Of a DNA stretch of 64,000 bases, positions 26,189 to 35,760 are shown one piece after another. Within the stretch, counting starts at the first letter, position 1, and the number at the start of each line of letters is the position of its first letter. The notes beneath the pieces were generated by a model. That model was not told the origin of the DNA, did no database searches, and worked only from the letters and a program-made list of their open reading frames with translations. The position numbers and the translations under genes are program-made. The DNA comes from Psychroflexus montanilacus (GTDB taxonomy: Bacteria; Bacteroidota; Bacteroidia; Flavobacteriales; Flavobacteriaceae). The stretch lies in NCBI RefSeq assembly GCF_020164535.1, contig NZ_JAIQZC010000004.1, positions 186,001-250,000 of the forward strand, written 5' to 3'.

Positions 26189-27448
26189 ATGTTTAACAGG
26201 GACAAATGGAATGAAGTAATAGAGTCATTGACTTCTAATTTATTTAGAACAATACTGACTGCCTTTGGAGTTTTTTGGGGGATTTTTATCCTCGTCATAT
26301 TACTTGCTGCAGGCAATGGTTTTGAAAATGGCGTAAAACAGTTATTTGATGGAATTTCATCAAATTCAATGTTTATGTGGTCTCAAACGGTATCAAAATC
26401 TTATAATGGACTACCAAAGGGACGCCGTTACAATTTTGAATTGCAAGACGTAGCTGAAATAGAAAGAGATGTAAAAGGGCTTAAATATATATCCCCAAGA
26501 AATCAATTAGGCGGATTTGGAGGCGATAACAATGTAGTAAGAGGGCTTAAAAGTGGTGCTTACAATGTTTATGGGGATTATCCAGATATTCAATTTCAAG
26601 AGCCTATGAAGATTCTTAAAGGCAGGTTCTTGAATCAAAATGATATTGAAAATAAAAGAAAAGTAGCAGTAATTGGTGAAGGAGTTATAAAAGGACTTTA
26701 TGATTTTGATGAAGACCCTATTGGAACTTACGTGAAAGTACAGGGGGTCAACTTTATGGTTATAGGGGTTTATAAGAAGAGAGGGTTTGGTGGTGGAAAC
26801 TCAGAAGAAGACCAAAAACAAATATACGTTCCTTTTACAGCTTATTCTCAAGCTTTCAATATGGGACAAAAGGTGGGCTGGATGGCTATAACTGCAGATG
26901 ACGACAACTCCATAACTGAGTTAAAATCTCAAATATTTGATATCATAAAAAAGAATCATAGCATTGATCCTGAAGATGACAGAGCAATAGGAAATTTTGA
27001 TTTGTTTGAACAATTTTCTAAAATTTCCGGCTTATTTATAGCCTTGAATGCTGTAGCCTATTTTGTTGGAATATTGATTTTACTCTCAGGTGTCATCGGC
27101 ATTAGCAATATTATGCTGATTGTTGTAAAAGAACGAACCAATGAAATCGGTGTACGCCGTGCCCTAGGAGCAACACCATGGCAAATTCGTGGTCAGGTAT
27201 TATTTGAATCTGTTTTTCTCACCATTATTGCAGGCATGACAGGCATTGCATTTGCAACTGGAATTCTAGGTATTATCAATGCCATACTTCCAAAAGATTC
27301 TGATATGCCTTTTGCCAATCCTAGTGTAGACCTCTTTACAGTACTCATTGCTTTATTTATATTAATTATCTCAGGCCTTTTTGCGGGATTTATTCCAGCT
27401 CAAAACGCCATACGTGTGAAACCAGTTGACGCTTTAAGAACCGAATAA
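26189..27448 (+). CDS. MacB-type ABC permease (FtsX domain), second copy
   Basis: The 419-residue protein has the same architecture as the gene before it: an N-terminal helix, a periplasmic domain with VIGEGVIKGLYDF and GVNFMVIGVY, and three C-terminal helices around KERTNEIGVRRALGA. The two permeases differ strongly outside these motifs, so they are old paralogues, not a recent duplication. A glycine-rich loop (RGFGGGNSEED) is special to this copy. It is followed after 30 bases by the membrane-fusion gene. Confidence 0.9.
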   Translation: MFNRDKWNEVIESLTSNLFRTILTAFGVFWGIFILVILLAAGNGFENGVKQLFDGISSNSMFMWSQTVSKSYNGLPKGRRYNFELQDVAEIERDVKGLKYISPRNQLGGFGGDNNVVRGLKSGAYNVYGDYPDIQFQEPMKILKGRFLNQNDIENKRKVAVIGEGVIKGLYDFDEDPIGTYVKVQGVNFMVIGVYKKRGFGGGNSEEDQKQIYVPFTAYSQAFNMGQKVGWMAITADDDNSITELKSQIFDIIKKNHSIDPEDDRAIGNFDLFEQFSKISGLFIALNAVAYFVGILILLSGVIGISNIMLIVVKERTNEIGVRRALGATPWQIRGQVLFESVFLTIIAGMTGIAFATGILGIINAILPKDSDMPFANPSVDLFTVLIALFILIISGLFAGFIPAQNAIRVKPVDALRTE

Positions 27449-27478
27449 AAACAACCTTACCTAATAGAAATTAACAAC

Positions 27479-28603
27479 ATGAAAAAAGTTATCACCATCA
27501 TTGTATTGCTCCTTATAGTAGTCTTATTTGGAGGATCCTTATTCTATCTCTATCAAAAAAATCAAGAGAGCCCCGAAGTTTATAAAACGGATGAACCGAC
27601 TACAGAAACCATTGTAAAGAAAACAATGGCTACAGGGACACTTATTCCAAGAGAGGAAGTGGAAGTTAAACCCAATATTTCTGGAGTAGTAGACAAACTA
27701 TTTGTGAAACCTGGAGACAATGTAGAAATTGGTGATATGATTGCTCAACTAAAAGTTGTGCCAAATATTACCAATTTAAACTCTGCAAAAAACCAGGTTA
27801 GACAGTCCAACATCAATTTATCTAACGAAAAGAAAGTCTTCAACAGACAAAAAGAACTGTATGAAAAAGGAGTGATTTCTGAAAATGATTTTGACTTAGC
27901 TAAAAATGTTTATGACAATGCTCTCCAGACGCTTAAAGCCGCAGAAGAAAATCTAGAGATTATTGAAACAGGAACCACTCAAGACGCAGGTAACGCCGCA
28001 ACAACTGAGATCAAAGCAAGAATTTCTGGGATGATTCTGGATGTTCCTGTTGAAATCGGCAACCAGGTTATTGAAGCCAATAACTTCAACGAAGGAACAA
28101 CCATTGCTATGATTGCAAAGACAGATGATATGATATTCAAAGGAAAAGTAGACGAATCTGAAGTAGGAAAAATAAAAGAAGGTCTTCCATTGGAAATTAC
28201 AGTTGGAGCAATAGAAGATAAAACTTTCAATGCGTCACTAGACTATATTTCTCCTAAAGGAACAGAAGAAAACGGTGCTGTTCAATTTGATATTGAAGGA
28301 ACTTTAAAACTTACTGACAGTATTTTCATAAGAGCAGGTTTAAGTGCAAATGCATCTATTATCCTGGAAAGATCGCAAGATGTTTTAGCTATCAGTGAAT
28401 CTTTAGTCCAGTTTGAAAAAGAGACCAATGACCCTTATGTAGAAGTTGAAGTTGGTGAACAAAAATTTGAGAAAAGAATGGTGGAGCTTGGCTTGAGTGA
28501 TGGAATCAACGTCGAAGTAAAATCTGGAGTAAACAAAGGAGATAAAATCAAAATTTGGAATAGAGTTGAAGAACCTATTGCTGGTAACCCTAGAAGAAGA
28601 TAA
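27479..28603 (+). CDS. Periplasmic adaptor (MacA/HlyD-type membrane fusion protein)
   Basis: The 374-residue protein has an N-terminal membrane anchor (~4-25), a lipoyl-type half motif (VEVKPNISGVVDKLFVKPGD), a coiled-coil hairpin (~100-165, rich in NLSNEKKVFNRQKELYEKG), the second lipoyl half, and beta-barrel and membrane-proximal domains. It would link the inner-membrane permeases to the TolC-like channel encoded three bases later. The order ATPase, two permeases, adaptor, channel is that of a complete tripartite exporter. Confidence 0.9.
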   Translation: MKKVITIIVLLLIVVLFGGSLFYLYQKNQESPEVYKTDEPTTETIVKKTMATGTLIPREEVEVKPNISGVVDKLFVKPGDNVEIGDMIAQLKVVPNITNLNSAKNQVRQSNINLSNEKKVFNRQKELYEKGVISENDFDLAKNVYDNALQTLKAAEENLEIIETGTTQDAGNAATTEIKARISGMILDVPVEIGNQVIEANNFNEGTTIAMIAKTDDMIFKGKVDESEVGKIKEGLPLEITVGAIEDKTFNASLDYISPKGTEENGAVQFDIEGTLKLTDSIFIRAGLSANASIILERSQDVLAISESLVQFEKETNDPYVEVEVGEQKFEKRMVELGLSDGINVEVKSGVNKGDKIKIWNRVEEPIAGNPRRR

Positions 28604-28606
28604 TCT

Positions 28607-30049
28607 ATGAAATCAATTTTTACAGTTATAGCAGTTTTAATTTGTGGTTCACAGCTCTTTGCGCAAGATAAAAATGTTCCCTCCAAATGGACTTTGGAGG
28701 CATGCGTAACCTATGCAATGGACAATAATATTTCTATAAAGCAATCTCGCCTTAACCAGGAAAATGCAGACATAAGTAAGAGTGAAGCTATCGGAAATTA
28801 TCTGCCAAATTTAAATGGTAGTGCGAGTAATACCTGGAATTCTGGTCTAACTCAAAATATTACTACAGGAATTTTAGAGAACCAAGTGGTTCGTAACTTA
28901 TCAGTAAATGCAACAGCTGGCATAACCCTTTTTGATGGTTTAAGAAATTTAAGGACCTTCCAGAGAGCCAAACTAGAGCAACTTTCAAGTCAGTACTCCT
29001 TACAATTAATGAAAGATGATATTGCTCTGTTTGTTGCCAACGCATATTTAGAGATTCTTGTGAATAAGCAGCAGCTAGCTGTCCTTGTAGAACAAAATAA
29101 TGTAACTCAAGAACAGATTGAGCTCACTCGTAAAACTGTAAAGGTTGGAAACGCACCAGAGGGAGACTTACTTGAAATAGAAGCCACCAATGCAGATGAA
29201 GAACAACAAATTATTGTAGCAGAAAACAATTTGAGAATCTCAAAAATCAGCCTTGCTCAAACTTTACTGATAGAAGACTACCAAAGTTTTGATATTGCAG
29301 ATGAAGAATATGATGTGCCGTTGACTGATATTTTATCCAACAGTCCTGAAGAAATAATTGCGAAAGCTAAACAAGAACGCTACGATGTGAAAGTGGCTGA
29401 GCAGCAATTGGAAATCGCAGAAAAAGATATTGAAATTGCAAGAAGTCAGTTGTATCCTACACTTGATGGGTTTGTAAATTACAATACAAGAGAGTCTGAC
29501 AGAGGAAGAACAGTAGGAGGAGGTGTTGATCCTGATGAACCAACCCAAGAAATTGGTGTTGTAGAAGCAACTGGTCAAGCTGTAGTGGCTCCAAATATAA
29601 GGGTTGAAACTGCTGGTCCTAGTAGCTTTTTTAGTCAGTTATCAAGAAACGATGGGTTCACTTATGGTGCTCAGCTTAATATTCCAATTTTTAATGGCTT
29701 TGCAACACGTAACCAAATCAAACGTGCAGAAGTTGCTGCTAAACGTGCAGAATTTGAGCTCGATCAGGCTGAATTGGATTTAGAATCTAACGTGTACCAG
29801 GCCTACGTAGATGCTCAAGGTTCAGCAAAAGCTTATGAAGCAGCCTTAAAATCTGTAGAGTCCCAAAAGTTAGCTTTTGAATATGCACAACAACGCTTTG
29901 ATGTAGGAGTTTCCAATGCTTTTGAATTGAGTCAGTCTAAATTCAGATTGACCAATGCAGAAAATAGATTGATTAATGCAAAATATGACTACATATTCAA
30001 CTTAAAAGTTTTAGAATTGTTCTTTGGAATAAGAGTCGTTGACTACTAA
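28607..30049 (+). CDS. TolC-family outer-membrane efflux channel
   Basis: The 480-residue protein begins with a signal peptide (1-20, cut after LFAQ) and contains the two TolC half-repeats. Each is rich in long alpha-helical hairpins (for example QLAVLVEQNNVTQEQIELTR and VAEQQLEIAEKDIEIARSQL). The C-terminal half has the classical GAQLNIPIFNGFATRNQIKRA-type segment and ends NLKVLELFFGI. It forms the outer-membrane duct of the efflux operon. tsaB starts 11 bases after its stop and may be read through. Confidence 0.92.
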   Translation: MKSIFTVIAVLICGSQLFAQDKNVPSKWTLEACVTYAMDNNISIKQSRLNQENADISKSEAIGNYLPNLNGSASNTWNSGLTQNITTGILENQVVRNLSVNATAGITLFDGLRNLRTFQRAKLEQLSSQYSLQLMKDDIALFVANAYLEILVNKQQLAVLVEQNNVTQEQIELTRKTVKVGNAPEGDLLEIEATNADEEQQIIVAENNLRISKISLAQTLLIEDYQSFDIADEEYDVPLTDILSNSPEEIIAKAKQERYDVKVAEQQLEIAEKDIEIARSQLYPTLDGFVNYNTRESDRGRTVGGGVDPDEPTQEIGVVEATGQAVVAPNIRVETAGPSSFFSQLSRNDGFTYGAQLNIPIFNGFATRNQIKRAEVAAKRAEFELDQAELDLESNVYQAYVDAQGSAKAYEAALKSVESQKLAFEYAQQRFDVGVSNAFELSQSKFRLTNAENRLINAKYDYIFNLKVLELFFGIRVVDY

Positions 30050-30060
30050 AATAAATAAAC

Positions 30061-30720
30061 TTGAGTATTATCCTTTGTTTAGAAACTTCCACCACCAATT
30101 GCTCTGTAAGCATTGGTGATGGTAATTCTATTATAGCCCTAAAAGAAGTTAACAGCAAGAACTTTTCGCACTCAGAGCAGTTGCACGGTTTTATTAATGA
30201 AATTTTGAATGAAGCGAGACTCTCCCCCAAGGATTTGGATGCCGTGTCTGTAAGTAAAGGCCCTGGATCGTATACTGGATTAAGAATAGGAGTCTCTGCA
30301 GCAAAAGGTTTGGCCTTTGCTTTGGATATTCCGTTAATTTCAGTTTCAACATTGCATTGTTTAGCCAAACAAGTTGAGGTGAAAGAAGGCCTTATCATCC
30401 CTATGCTAGACGCAAGGCGAATGGAAGTCTATTCTGAAGTTTTTAATGCTGAGTTTAATTCCGTAAGAGAAATTAAAGCTGAAATATTGGATGAGAATTC
30501 TTTTAAAGATGAATTAAGCCTAGGAAAAACTCATTTTATAGGAACAGGGGTTGAAAAATTTGAAGCCATCTGCAAACATCCTAATGCAGTCTTTCATCAT
30601 GAAAAACTTCCGTCTGCCAAAGAGCAATTTCTTATAGCAAGACGGAAGTTTGATGGAAAATTCTTTGAAGATGTAGCTTATTTTGAGCCGTTTTACCTCA
30701 AAGATTTTGTGGGTAACTAA
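30061..30720 (+). CDS. tsaB: tRNA threonylcarbamoyladenosine biosynthesis protein TsaB
   Basis: TsaB is the scaffold partner of TsaD in making t6A at position 37 of ANN-decoding tRNAs. The 219-residue protein has the ASKHA-fold opening ILCLETSTTNCSVSIGDG and the typical SKGPGSYTGLRIGVSAAKGLA-like block (~68-87), with the later MLDARRMEVYSEVF. The start is TTG: there is no ATG or GTG in frame between the previous stop and the conserved ETSTTNCS motif. Weak initiation may keep output low. Convergent with the MscS gene, one base apart. Confidence 0.92.
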   Translation: MSIILCLETSTTNCSVSIGDGNSIIALKEVNSKNFSHSEQLHGFINEILNEARLSPKDLDAVSVSKGPGSYTGLRIGVSAAKGLAFALDIPLISVSTLHCLAKQVEVKEGLIIPMLDARRMEVYSEVFNAEFNSVREIKAEILDENSFKDELSLGKTHFIGTGVEKFEAICKHPNAVFHHEKLPSAKEQFLIARRKFDGKFFEDVAYFEPFYLKDFVGN

Positions 30721-30721
30721 T

Positions 30722-31567
30722 CTATTGTTTTTCCTTACTCATATCGAATAAATGCACATCTCTTTGTGGGAATGGGAAAGATACTCCATTTGCTTCAAGT
30801 TCAACTTTGAGCTTTTCGATTGTGTCGAAATGTACACCCCAGTAATCTGCCTGGTTGGCCCAAAACCTAACTGATAAATCTACAGAATTATCCCCGAGAC
30901 CCCCCACAAAAACTACAGGTGCTGGATCTTTTAATACTCGCTCATCAGCTTTTAGAATATCCAAAAGTACTTTTCTAGCAGTTTTGATATCACTATCATA
31001 TGAAATACCTACAGTCATTACATTTCTCCTGGTAGGTTCGTAAGAATAATTGGTAACTTTATTGTTGCTCAATTGTCCATTTGGTATGACAATACGCTGA
31101 TTATTTGGTGTAGTTAAAAACGTATAAAATATCGTTATTTCTGTGACGGTACCAGACTCTCCTTGTGCATCGATAAAATCCCCAACTCGAAAAGGCTTAA
31201 GGATTATGATTAAAACACCCCCAGCAAAATTAGAAAGCGATCCTTGCAAAGCAAGACCAATAGCCAAACCTGCTGCTGCTAAAATAGCTGCAAATGAAGT
31301 CGTTTCTACGCCGAGTTTTGTAATAATTACGATAAAGAGAAGGATTTTAAGCACTACTCCCAGAATACTCAAGGCAAATCCGCGCACGCCAGGATCTACT
31401 TCTCGTTTTTCCATGACTTTCCTAATACGACCAACAATCAACTTAATGACCCAAAGACCGAGTATAAGTATTAATAAAGCTGCAATTACGCTAGGTAGAT
31501 AAGAAATCAACTTATCTAGAAAAACACTGACGAGTTCGCCAATACCATTCATTGAAATATCTTCCAT
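30722..31567 (-). CDS. Small-conductance mechanosensitive channel (MscS family)
   Basis: The 281-residue protein has three N-terminal membrane helices (~20-115). The pore helix is glycine/alanine-rich (AAILAAAGLAIGLALQGSLSNFAGG), followed by the beta domain (PFRVGDFIDAQGESGTVTEI) and a mixed alpha/beta end with SYEPTRRNVMTVGISYDSD. This is the minimal MscS layout, a channel that opens under membrane tension to release solutes in hypo-osmotic shock. It is a single gene downstream of metG on the same strand, 37 bases apart. Confidence 0.93.
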   Translation of the reverse strand: MEDISMNGIGELVSVFLDKLISYLPSVIAALLILILGLWVIKLIVGRIRKVMEKREVDPGVRGFALSILGVVLKILLFIVIITKLGVETTSFAAILAAAGLAIGLALQGSLSNFAGGVLIIILKPFRVGDFIDAQGESGTVTEITIFYTFLTTPNNQRIVIPNGQLSNNKVTNYSYEPTRRNVMTVGISYDSDIKTARKVLLDILKADERVLKDPAPVVFVGGLGDNSVDLSVRFWANQADYWGVHFDTIEKLKVELEANGVSFPFPQRDVHLFDMSKEKQ

Positions 31568-31604
31568 TATTATAAATTTAAGTTAATTTAACAAATATAA
31601 AATT

Positions 31605-33674
31605 TTAATTGATTGGTGTACCATTTTTTACTGAGCTTTTTGCTTCAGGATTTAAAAAAGTCAACTTACCTGACTCATCTTCAGTCATCAAGATCATCCC
31701 TTCACTCAATGTTCCCTTTAGCTTTATAGGTTTAAGGTTAACCACAACACTAACTTTTTGACCGACTAATTCCTCGGGCTTGTAGTGCTCTGCAATACCA
31801 GAAACAATAGTTCTTTCATCTAGTCCTGTATCAACTTTAAGCACCATCAACTTTTTAGTTTTAGCCTTTTTTTCTGCTGAAATAATAGTTCCTACTCTAA
31901 TATCTAGTTTTGAAAAATCTTCAAACGTGGCTTCTTCTTTTTGGGGCTCTAGTTTCGATTCCTCTTCTGAACTTGCCTTTTTGGAAGCTTCAAGTTTATC
32001 GACCTGCTTTTGGATCTCGTCATCTTCAACTTTGCTAAATAAAAATTCAGCTAAGTTGATATGATGAGCCGCAGGAAGCAAGACGTCAAGTTTGGCAATG
32101 TCATTCCAAAGCAAAGGGTGTGTAAAGCCTTCAAAATTCAACATTTTTTTGAGCTTTAAAGCGGTAAATGGAATAAAAGGCTCACTCAACACTGCCAAGG
32201 CACCTGCGACTTGTAGCGCCACATACATGATGGTAGCCGTACGTTCTGGATCTGTTTTTTGAAGCTTCCATGGCTCTGCATCTGCCAAATATTTGTTGCC
32301 TAATCGAGCTAAATTCATCATGATGCCCTGCGCTTCCCTGAAACGGTATTTTTCTAGTGAAGCTGAAATTTGGGCAGGAAAAGACTTTATATCCTCTAGT
32401 ACTTTTTGATCTGTTTCAGAAAAAGCTGAAGCCTTCGGAACAATGCCATTATAATATTTGTTGGTCAAGACCACCACCCTATTGATGAAGTTACCGTATA
32501 TCGCAACTAATTCTGAATTGTTCCGCGTTTGGAAATCTTTCCAGGTAAAATCATTGTCTTTGGTTTCTGGGGCGTTGGCGGTAAGCACATATCTCAGCAC
32601 ATCTTCTTTTCCTGGAAAATCTTCCAAGTATTCGTGCAACCACACCGCCCAGTTTCTAGAGGTGGAGAGTTTTCGGCCTTCCAAATTTAAGAATTCATTG
32701 GCAGGGACGTTATCTGGTAAGATGTAACTGCCTTCCGCTTTAAGCATCACAGGGAAAATGATGCAGTGAAACACAATATTATCTTTTCCAATGAAATGCA
32801 CCAGCTTAGTGTCTTCATCTTTCCAGTAAGGCTCCCAGTCTTTGCCTTCCCGCTCTGCCCATTCTTTGGTGGAAGAGATATAACCAATCGGTGCATCAAA
32901 CCACACATATAGAACTTTACCATCGCCTCCTTCTACAGGAACGGGGATTCCCCAATCCAAATCTCTGGTCACTGCTCTGGCACGCAAACCTTCATCGATC
33001 CAGGACTTACACTGCCCGTAAACATTGGATTTCCAATCACTTTTATGTTCTTTTAGAATCCATTCTTTCAGAAATCCGTCATATTGATCTAAGGGTAAAA
33101 ACCAGTGTTTTGTAGATTTCAAGGTGGGAACATCTCCTGTAATTGCCGACTTAGGATTGATTAGATCTGTAGCGTTCAAAGATGATCCGCACTTCTCGCA
33201 CTGATCTCCGTAAGCTTCTTCGTTCCCGCATTTTGGACAGGTTCCCGTTACAAATCGATCGGCTAAAAACTGATTGGCTTTGGCATCATAAAGCTGCTCT
33301 GTGGTTTCTTCTATAAACTTGTCTTTATCGTACATGTTTTGAAAAAACTCAGTGGCTGTATCGTGATGAACTTTGGCAGACGTTCTGGAGTAATTATCAA
33401 ATTGAATCCCAAAATCTTTAAAAGATTGTTTGATGATGGCATCATACTTATTGACGACATCCTGTGGACTCACGCCTTCTTTTTTAGCTTTGATGGTAAT
33501 AGGCACGCCGTGTTCATCGCTCCCGCAAACAAAAGCAACATCTTCTCCTTTCAGTTTTAAATAGCGCACATAGATATCTGCTGGCACATAAACTCCTGCC
33601 AAATGACCGATATGAATAGGACCATTAGTATAAGGTAAGGCTGCGGTTATAGTATAGCGTTTTGGATTTTTCAT
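31605..33674 (-). CDS. metG: Methionyl-tRNA synthetase
   Basis: MetG charges tRNA-Met. The 689-residue protein has HIGH at 21-24, a single zinc knuckle (Cys146, Cys149, Cys159, Cys162), the KMSKS-like loop KLSTS in [13 protein letters not shown], the anticodon-binding helix bundle, and a C-terminal tRNA-binding domain (~585-689; [19 protein letters not shown]). A charged linker ([16 protein letters not shown]) joins the last two. Length and domains match the long bacterial form that dimerises through its C-terminus. A good promoter lies just upstream. Confidence 0.97.
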   Translation of the reverse strand: MKNPKRYTITAALPYTNGPIHIGHLAGVYVPADIYVRYLKLKGEDVAFVCGSDEHGVPITIKAKKEGVSPQDVVNKYDAIIKQSFKDFGIQFDNYSRTSAKVHHDTATEFFQNMYDKDKFIEETTEQLYDAKANQFLADRFVTGTCPKCGNEEAYGDQCEKCGSSLNATDLINPKSAITGDVPTLKSTKHWFLPLDQYDGFLKEWILKEHKSDWKSNVYGQCKSWIDEGLRARAVTRDLDWGIPVPVEGGDGKVLYVWFDAPIGYISSTKEWAEREGKDWEPYWKDEDTKLVHFIGKDNIVFHCIIFPVMLKAEGSYILPDNVPANEFLNLEGRKLSTSRNWAVWLHEYLEDFPGKEDVLRYVLTANAPETKDNDFTWKDFQTRNNSELVAIYGNFINRVVVLTNKYYNGIVPKASAFSETDQKVLEDIKSFPAQISASLEKYRFREAQGIMMNLARLGNKYLADAEPWKLQKTDPERTATIMYVALQVAGALAVLSEPFIPFTALKLKKMLNFEGFTHPLLWNDIAKLDVLLPAAHHINLAEFLFSKVEDDEIQKQVDKLEASKKASSEEESKLEPQKEEATFEDFSKLDIRVGTIISAEKKAKTKKLMVLKVDTGLDERTIVSGIAEHYKPEELVGQKVSVVVNLKPIKLKGTLSEGMILMTEDESGKLTFLNPEAKSSVKNGTPIN

Positions 33675-33693
33675 AGACTAAAATTCTTAAGCA

Positions 33694-33722
33694 CAAATGT
33701 AATAAACGCTGGTTTATACCAA
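33694..33722 (-). promoter_or_regulatory. metG promoter
   Basis: On the minus strand a TTG, an 18-base spacer and TACATTTG form a complete Bacteroidota promoter (-33 TTG, -7 TAnnTTTG), 19 bases before the metG start. Confidence 0.7.
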
Positions 33723-33799
33723 ACACAGGATATTCATTATCTAGACAAGCAATTTTTAGTTGTTTTGCTTACTTTTAGCGAAATTTAAAATCAATTTTT

Positions 33800-34240
33800 A
33801 TGAAACTTATCCACAAAACATGGCTCATCGCATTTGTCTCCATCTTGATTTTGTCGTGTAGTAGCGATGATGATAATGTCGACAATTCACTTTCAGAAGA
33901 AGAATTCAAATCTAAGATTGTTGGCGTCTGGCAAATCTATTCAGTTATTGAAGATGGTGAGGAATTCCAAAATGAGGGATGTATTACCAACACTACTTTT
34001 GAATTTACCCAAAACAATGAGTTTCTGGCTGATTATTCTGTAGATGACGATAACAATCCAGGAGAGTGCATTGAAAGTTCAGTTGAAGACACATGGTCTT
34101 ACCTGGGAAATAGTCAAATTGAAAGCCCAGCTTTTGATAGAGTTACAGATGTTCAGTTTGAAGGTGATGATCGAATGCTTCTCCCAAGTTCAGAAACTGA
34201 AGATGAACCATACACTCAGGTGTTATTAAGAGTAGAATAA
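33800..34240 (+). CDS. Lipocalin-like surface lipoprotein
   Basis: The 146-residue protein has a lipoprotein signal (ILILSCSS, lipidated Cys ~20) followed by an acidic SSDDDNVDN stretch, as often seen in exported Bacteroidota lipoproteins. The body (IVGVWQIYSVIEDGEEFQ, FEFTQNNEFLADYS, DTWSYLGN) has the pattern of lipocalin-like domains that make small beta-barrels. No binding partner can be named. The next gene, a broken barrel gene, starts 12 bases after its stop. Confidence 0.72.
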   Translation: MKLIHKTWLIAFVSILILSCSSDDDNVDNSLSEEEFKSKIVGVWQIYSVIEDGEEFQNEGCITNTTFEFTQNNEFLADYSVDDDNNPGECIESSVEDTWSYLGNSQIESPAFDRVTDVQFEGDDRMLLPSSETEDEPYTQVLLRVE

Positions 34241-34252
34241 ACAAAAATTCTT

Positions 34253-34698
34253 ATGATAAAAGTACTTTACACACTAATTCTCCTGCTATTTCTAACTTTC
34301 CAAATTTCTGCTCAAGACCAAAGTGAGGCTTCCCAAATAAGCGTCGAAAAATCCATTTATGGTATCCAGACTGGATTTTTAGGCGCTTGAGTATACAATG
34401 AAAGTCGATTGGTCGTAACAGCGGTAACTTCTTGTCCTTCTATATTCTGGGGAATTTAGAGGGAGTCTCATTTACAAACAATGACAGATTAAGAAGTATA
34501 GACCAAATTAAAATCACTCCTAAATGGGGAATTCGACGAAGTCTTGGCAAACACCTTAATTATGAAGCGGGAATTGGCTTTGGCTATGTTCATTATATAA
34601 ATGCATCGTCTCTTAGCAATGCAGGTGGTATTTTTGCATCAGGTACTAATGGCGATTTTGCGGTTGACATCCACCTAAGAATTGGCTTGGATTTGTAG
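34253..34698 (+). pseudogene. Broken outer-membrane beta-barrel gene
   Basis: From ATG 34253 a secreted protein begins with a signal peptide (ending ISAQ) and continues to KSIYGIQTGFLGA. There an in-frame TGA (34388-34390) stands where a tryptophan codon would read GAW-VYNESRL. After VYNESRL the reading frame shifts. Frame 3 from about 34411 carries GRNSGNFLSFYILGNLEG and a barrel tail ending HLRIGLDL at 34698. Intact members of this outer-membrane family have roughly 50 more residues between those points, including a barrel strand and a linker. So the gene has a nonsense change and an internal out-of-frame deletion. The in-frame TTG at 34432 should not be taken as a separate gene. Confidence 0.78.
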
Positions 34699-34775
34699 GA
34701 ACTGAGCAGTTTTAAAAACCTGTGTGGACCTTTAATGACCTATTGTTAAACAATTTTACGGTCATCATGGTATCT

Positions 34776-34816
34776 CAAATTTTAAAAATACGGATTATTA
34801 TTTTATATTTGTACGT
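34776..34816 (+). promoter_or_regulatory. Promoter and probable operator of the first toxin-antitoxin pair
   Basis: TATATTTG (34804-34811) matches TAnnTTTG and lies 20 bases before the antitoxin ATG. It sits between ATACG and CGTAT arms (ATACG near 34788, ACGTAT at 34813-34818). The second pair has the same box followed by the same GTACGTA. Autoregulation by the antitoxin is the likely use. Confidence 0.55.
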
Positions 34817-34831
34817 ATAAAATAGAAAGCT

Positions 34832-35080
34832 ATGGACTCGAAACTGACATTAAAACTCGACCAAAGTGTTATAGAAAAGGCTAAAATATACGCTTCGCAC
34901 AACAACAAAAGTTTGTCTAGAATCATAGAAGCCTATTTACAATTTTTGACTAACGATAATGAGATCTCAGAATTTGAGATTTCACCCTTTGTAAAAAGTA
35001 TTTCTACTGGCTCTGAAATTCCTTCAGACTTGGATCTTAAGAAAGAATACTCTGATCATCTATTAGAAAAGTACAAATGA
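34832..35080 (+). CDS. Antitoxin, DUF6364-like (first pair)
   Basis: The 82-residue protein starts MDSKLTLKLDQSVIEKAKIY and continues with NNKSLSRIIEAYLQFL. This is a short beta strand plus two helices, the ribbon-helix-helix plan of DNA-binding antitoxins. The C-terminal ~35 residues (SPFVKSISTG, LDLKKEYSDHLLEKYK) should wrap the toxin. It matches DUF6364 antitoxins in Bacteroidota. Its stop overlaps the toxin ATG by four bases. A paralogue with the same layout is at 38646-38888. Confidence 0.83.
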   Translation: MDSKLTLKLDQSVIEKAKIYASHNNKSLSRIIEAYLQFLTNDNEISEFEISPFVKSISTGSEIPSDLDLKKEYSDHLLEKYK

Positions 35081-35499
35081 GCAGAAGAATTTTTATAGAT
35101 ACCAATATCATGTTGGACTTTCTGGGAGAAAGACATCCTTTTTACGATTCGGTGGCGAAAATTGCAACTCTGGCTGAAAAAGGAAAATTAAGCATGGTGG
35201 TTTCTCCAATTTCATTTGCAACGGTCAACTATTTTCTTGCAAAGTTCGAGAATCCAAGAATTGCGAAAGAAAAACTTAGAAAGTTTAAAATCATTTGTGA
35301 AGTTTGTGCTTTGGATGAACAGACTATTGAAAAGGGACTTAATTCTTCTATAAAGGATTTTGAAGATGCTTTACAATATTTTAGTGCTACCGAATCTAAT
35401 TGCGACCTTATACTCACTAGAAATGCTAAGGACTTTAAGAAATCATTATTACCTGTAATGACAGCTGATGAATTTCTAAAATCTCTGATTAATAAATAG
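35077..35499 (+). CDS. PIN-domain toxin (first pair)
   Basis: The 140-residue protein has the PIN nuclease pattern: FIDTNIMLDFLGERHPFYD (Asp8, Asn10, Asp14), a central acidic residue region (EKGLNSSIKDFEDALQYF) and LILTRNAKDF near the end. VapC-type PIN toxins cut RNA, often tRNA or rRNA, when the antitoxin is lost. Translation is coupled to the antitoxin by an ATGA overlap. Similarity to the toxin at 38885-39298 is clear in these motifs but low elsewhere, so the pairs diverged long ago. Confidence 0.85.
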   Translation: MSRRIFIDTNIMLDFLGERHPFYDSVAKIATLAEKGKLSMVVSPISFATVNYFLAKFENPRIAKEKLRKFKIICEVCALDEQTIEKGLNSSIKDFEDALQYFSATESNCDLILTRNAKDFKKSLLPVMTADEFLKSLINK

Positions 35500-35760
35500 C
35501 TTATTGGTGAACTATAGACTTAGATTTTCAAGCTATTAAACATCTAAATTTAATTTACTTAAACTTTACTTAAAAATTGGATTCGATTTGTAGGAGTTGA
35601 ATGGGTGGATCAAAACAATTTACACAGATAATTGTTTATCTAAAGGTTTAAAACTCACTCAGTCCTCAGAGGTTTTAATCCGGAACTTCTAAACTGTGAG
35701 GACTCAAAGACCCGACTCCAAGTTGAAATAATTGAGTATTTTAGTCACACAAATTAAGCC
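35500..35760. other. Intergenic region with a hairpin
   Basis: No gene is supported in these 261 bases. AGTCCTCA (35661-35668) pairs with TGAGGACT (35697-35704) over a 28-base loop. There is also a short frame ending in LYLKIGFDL (stop at 35591-35593) that resembles the last residues of the broken barrel gene and shares GATTTGTAGGA with it. It may be a remnant of another copy, but the evidence is thin. No TAnnTTTG box was found before the carboxypeptidase gene. Confidence 0.5.

Noticed and set aside
34432-34698. An independent small gene starting at TTG 34432
   Set aside because: It is the out-of-frame tail of the broken barrel gene; it has no signal peptide and no start of its own.
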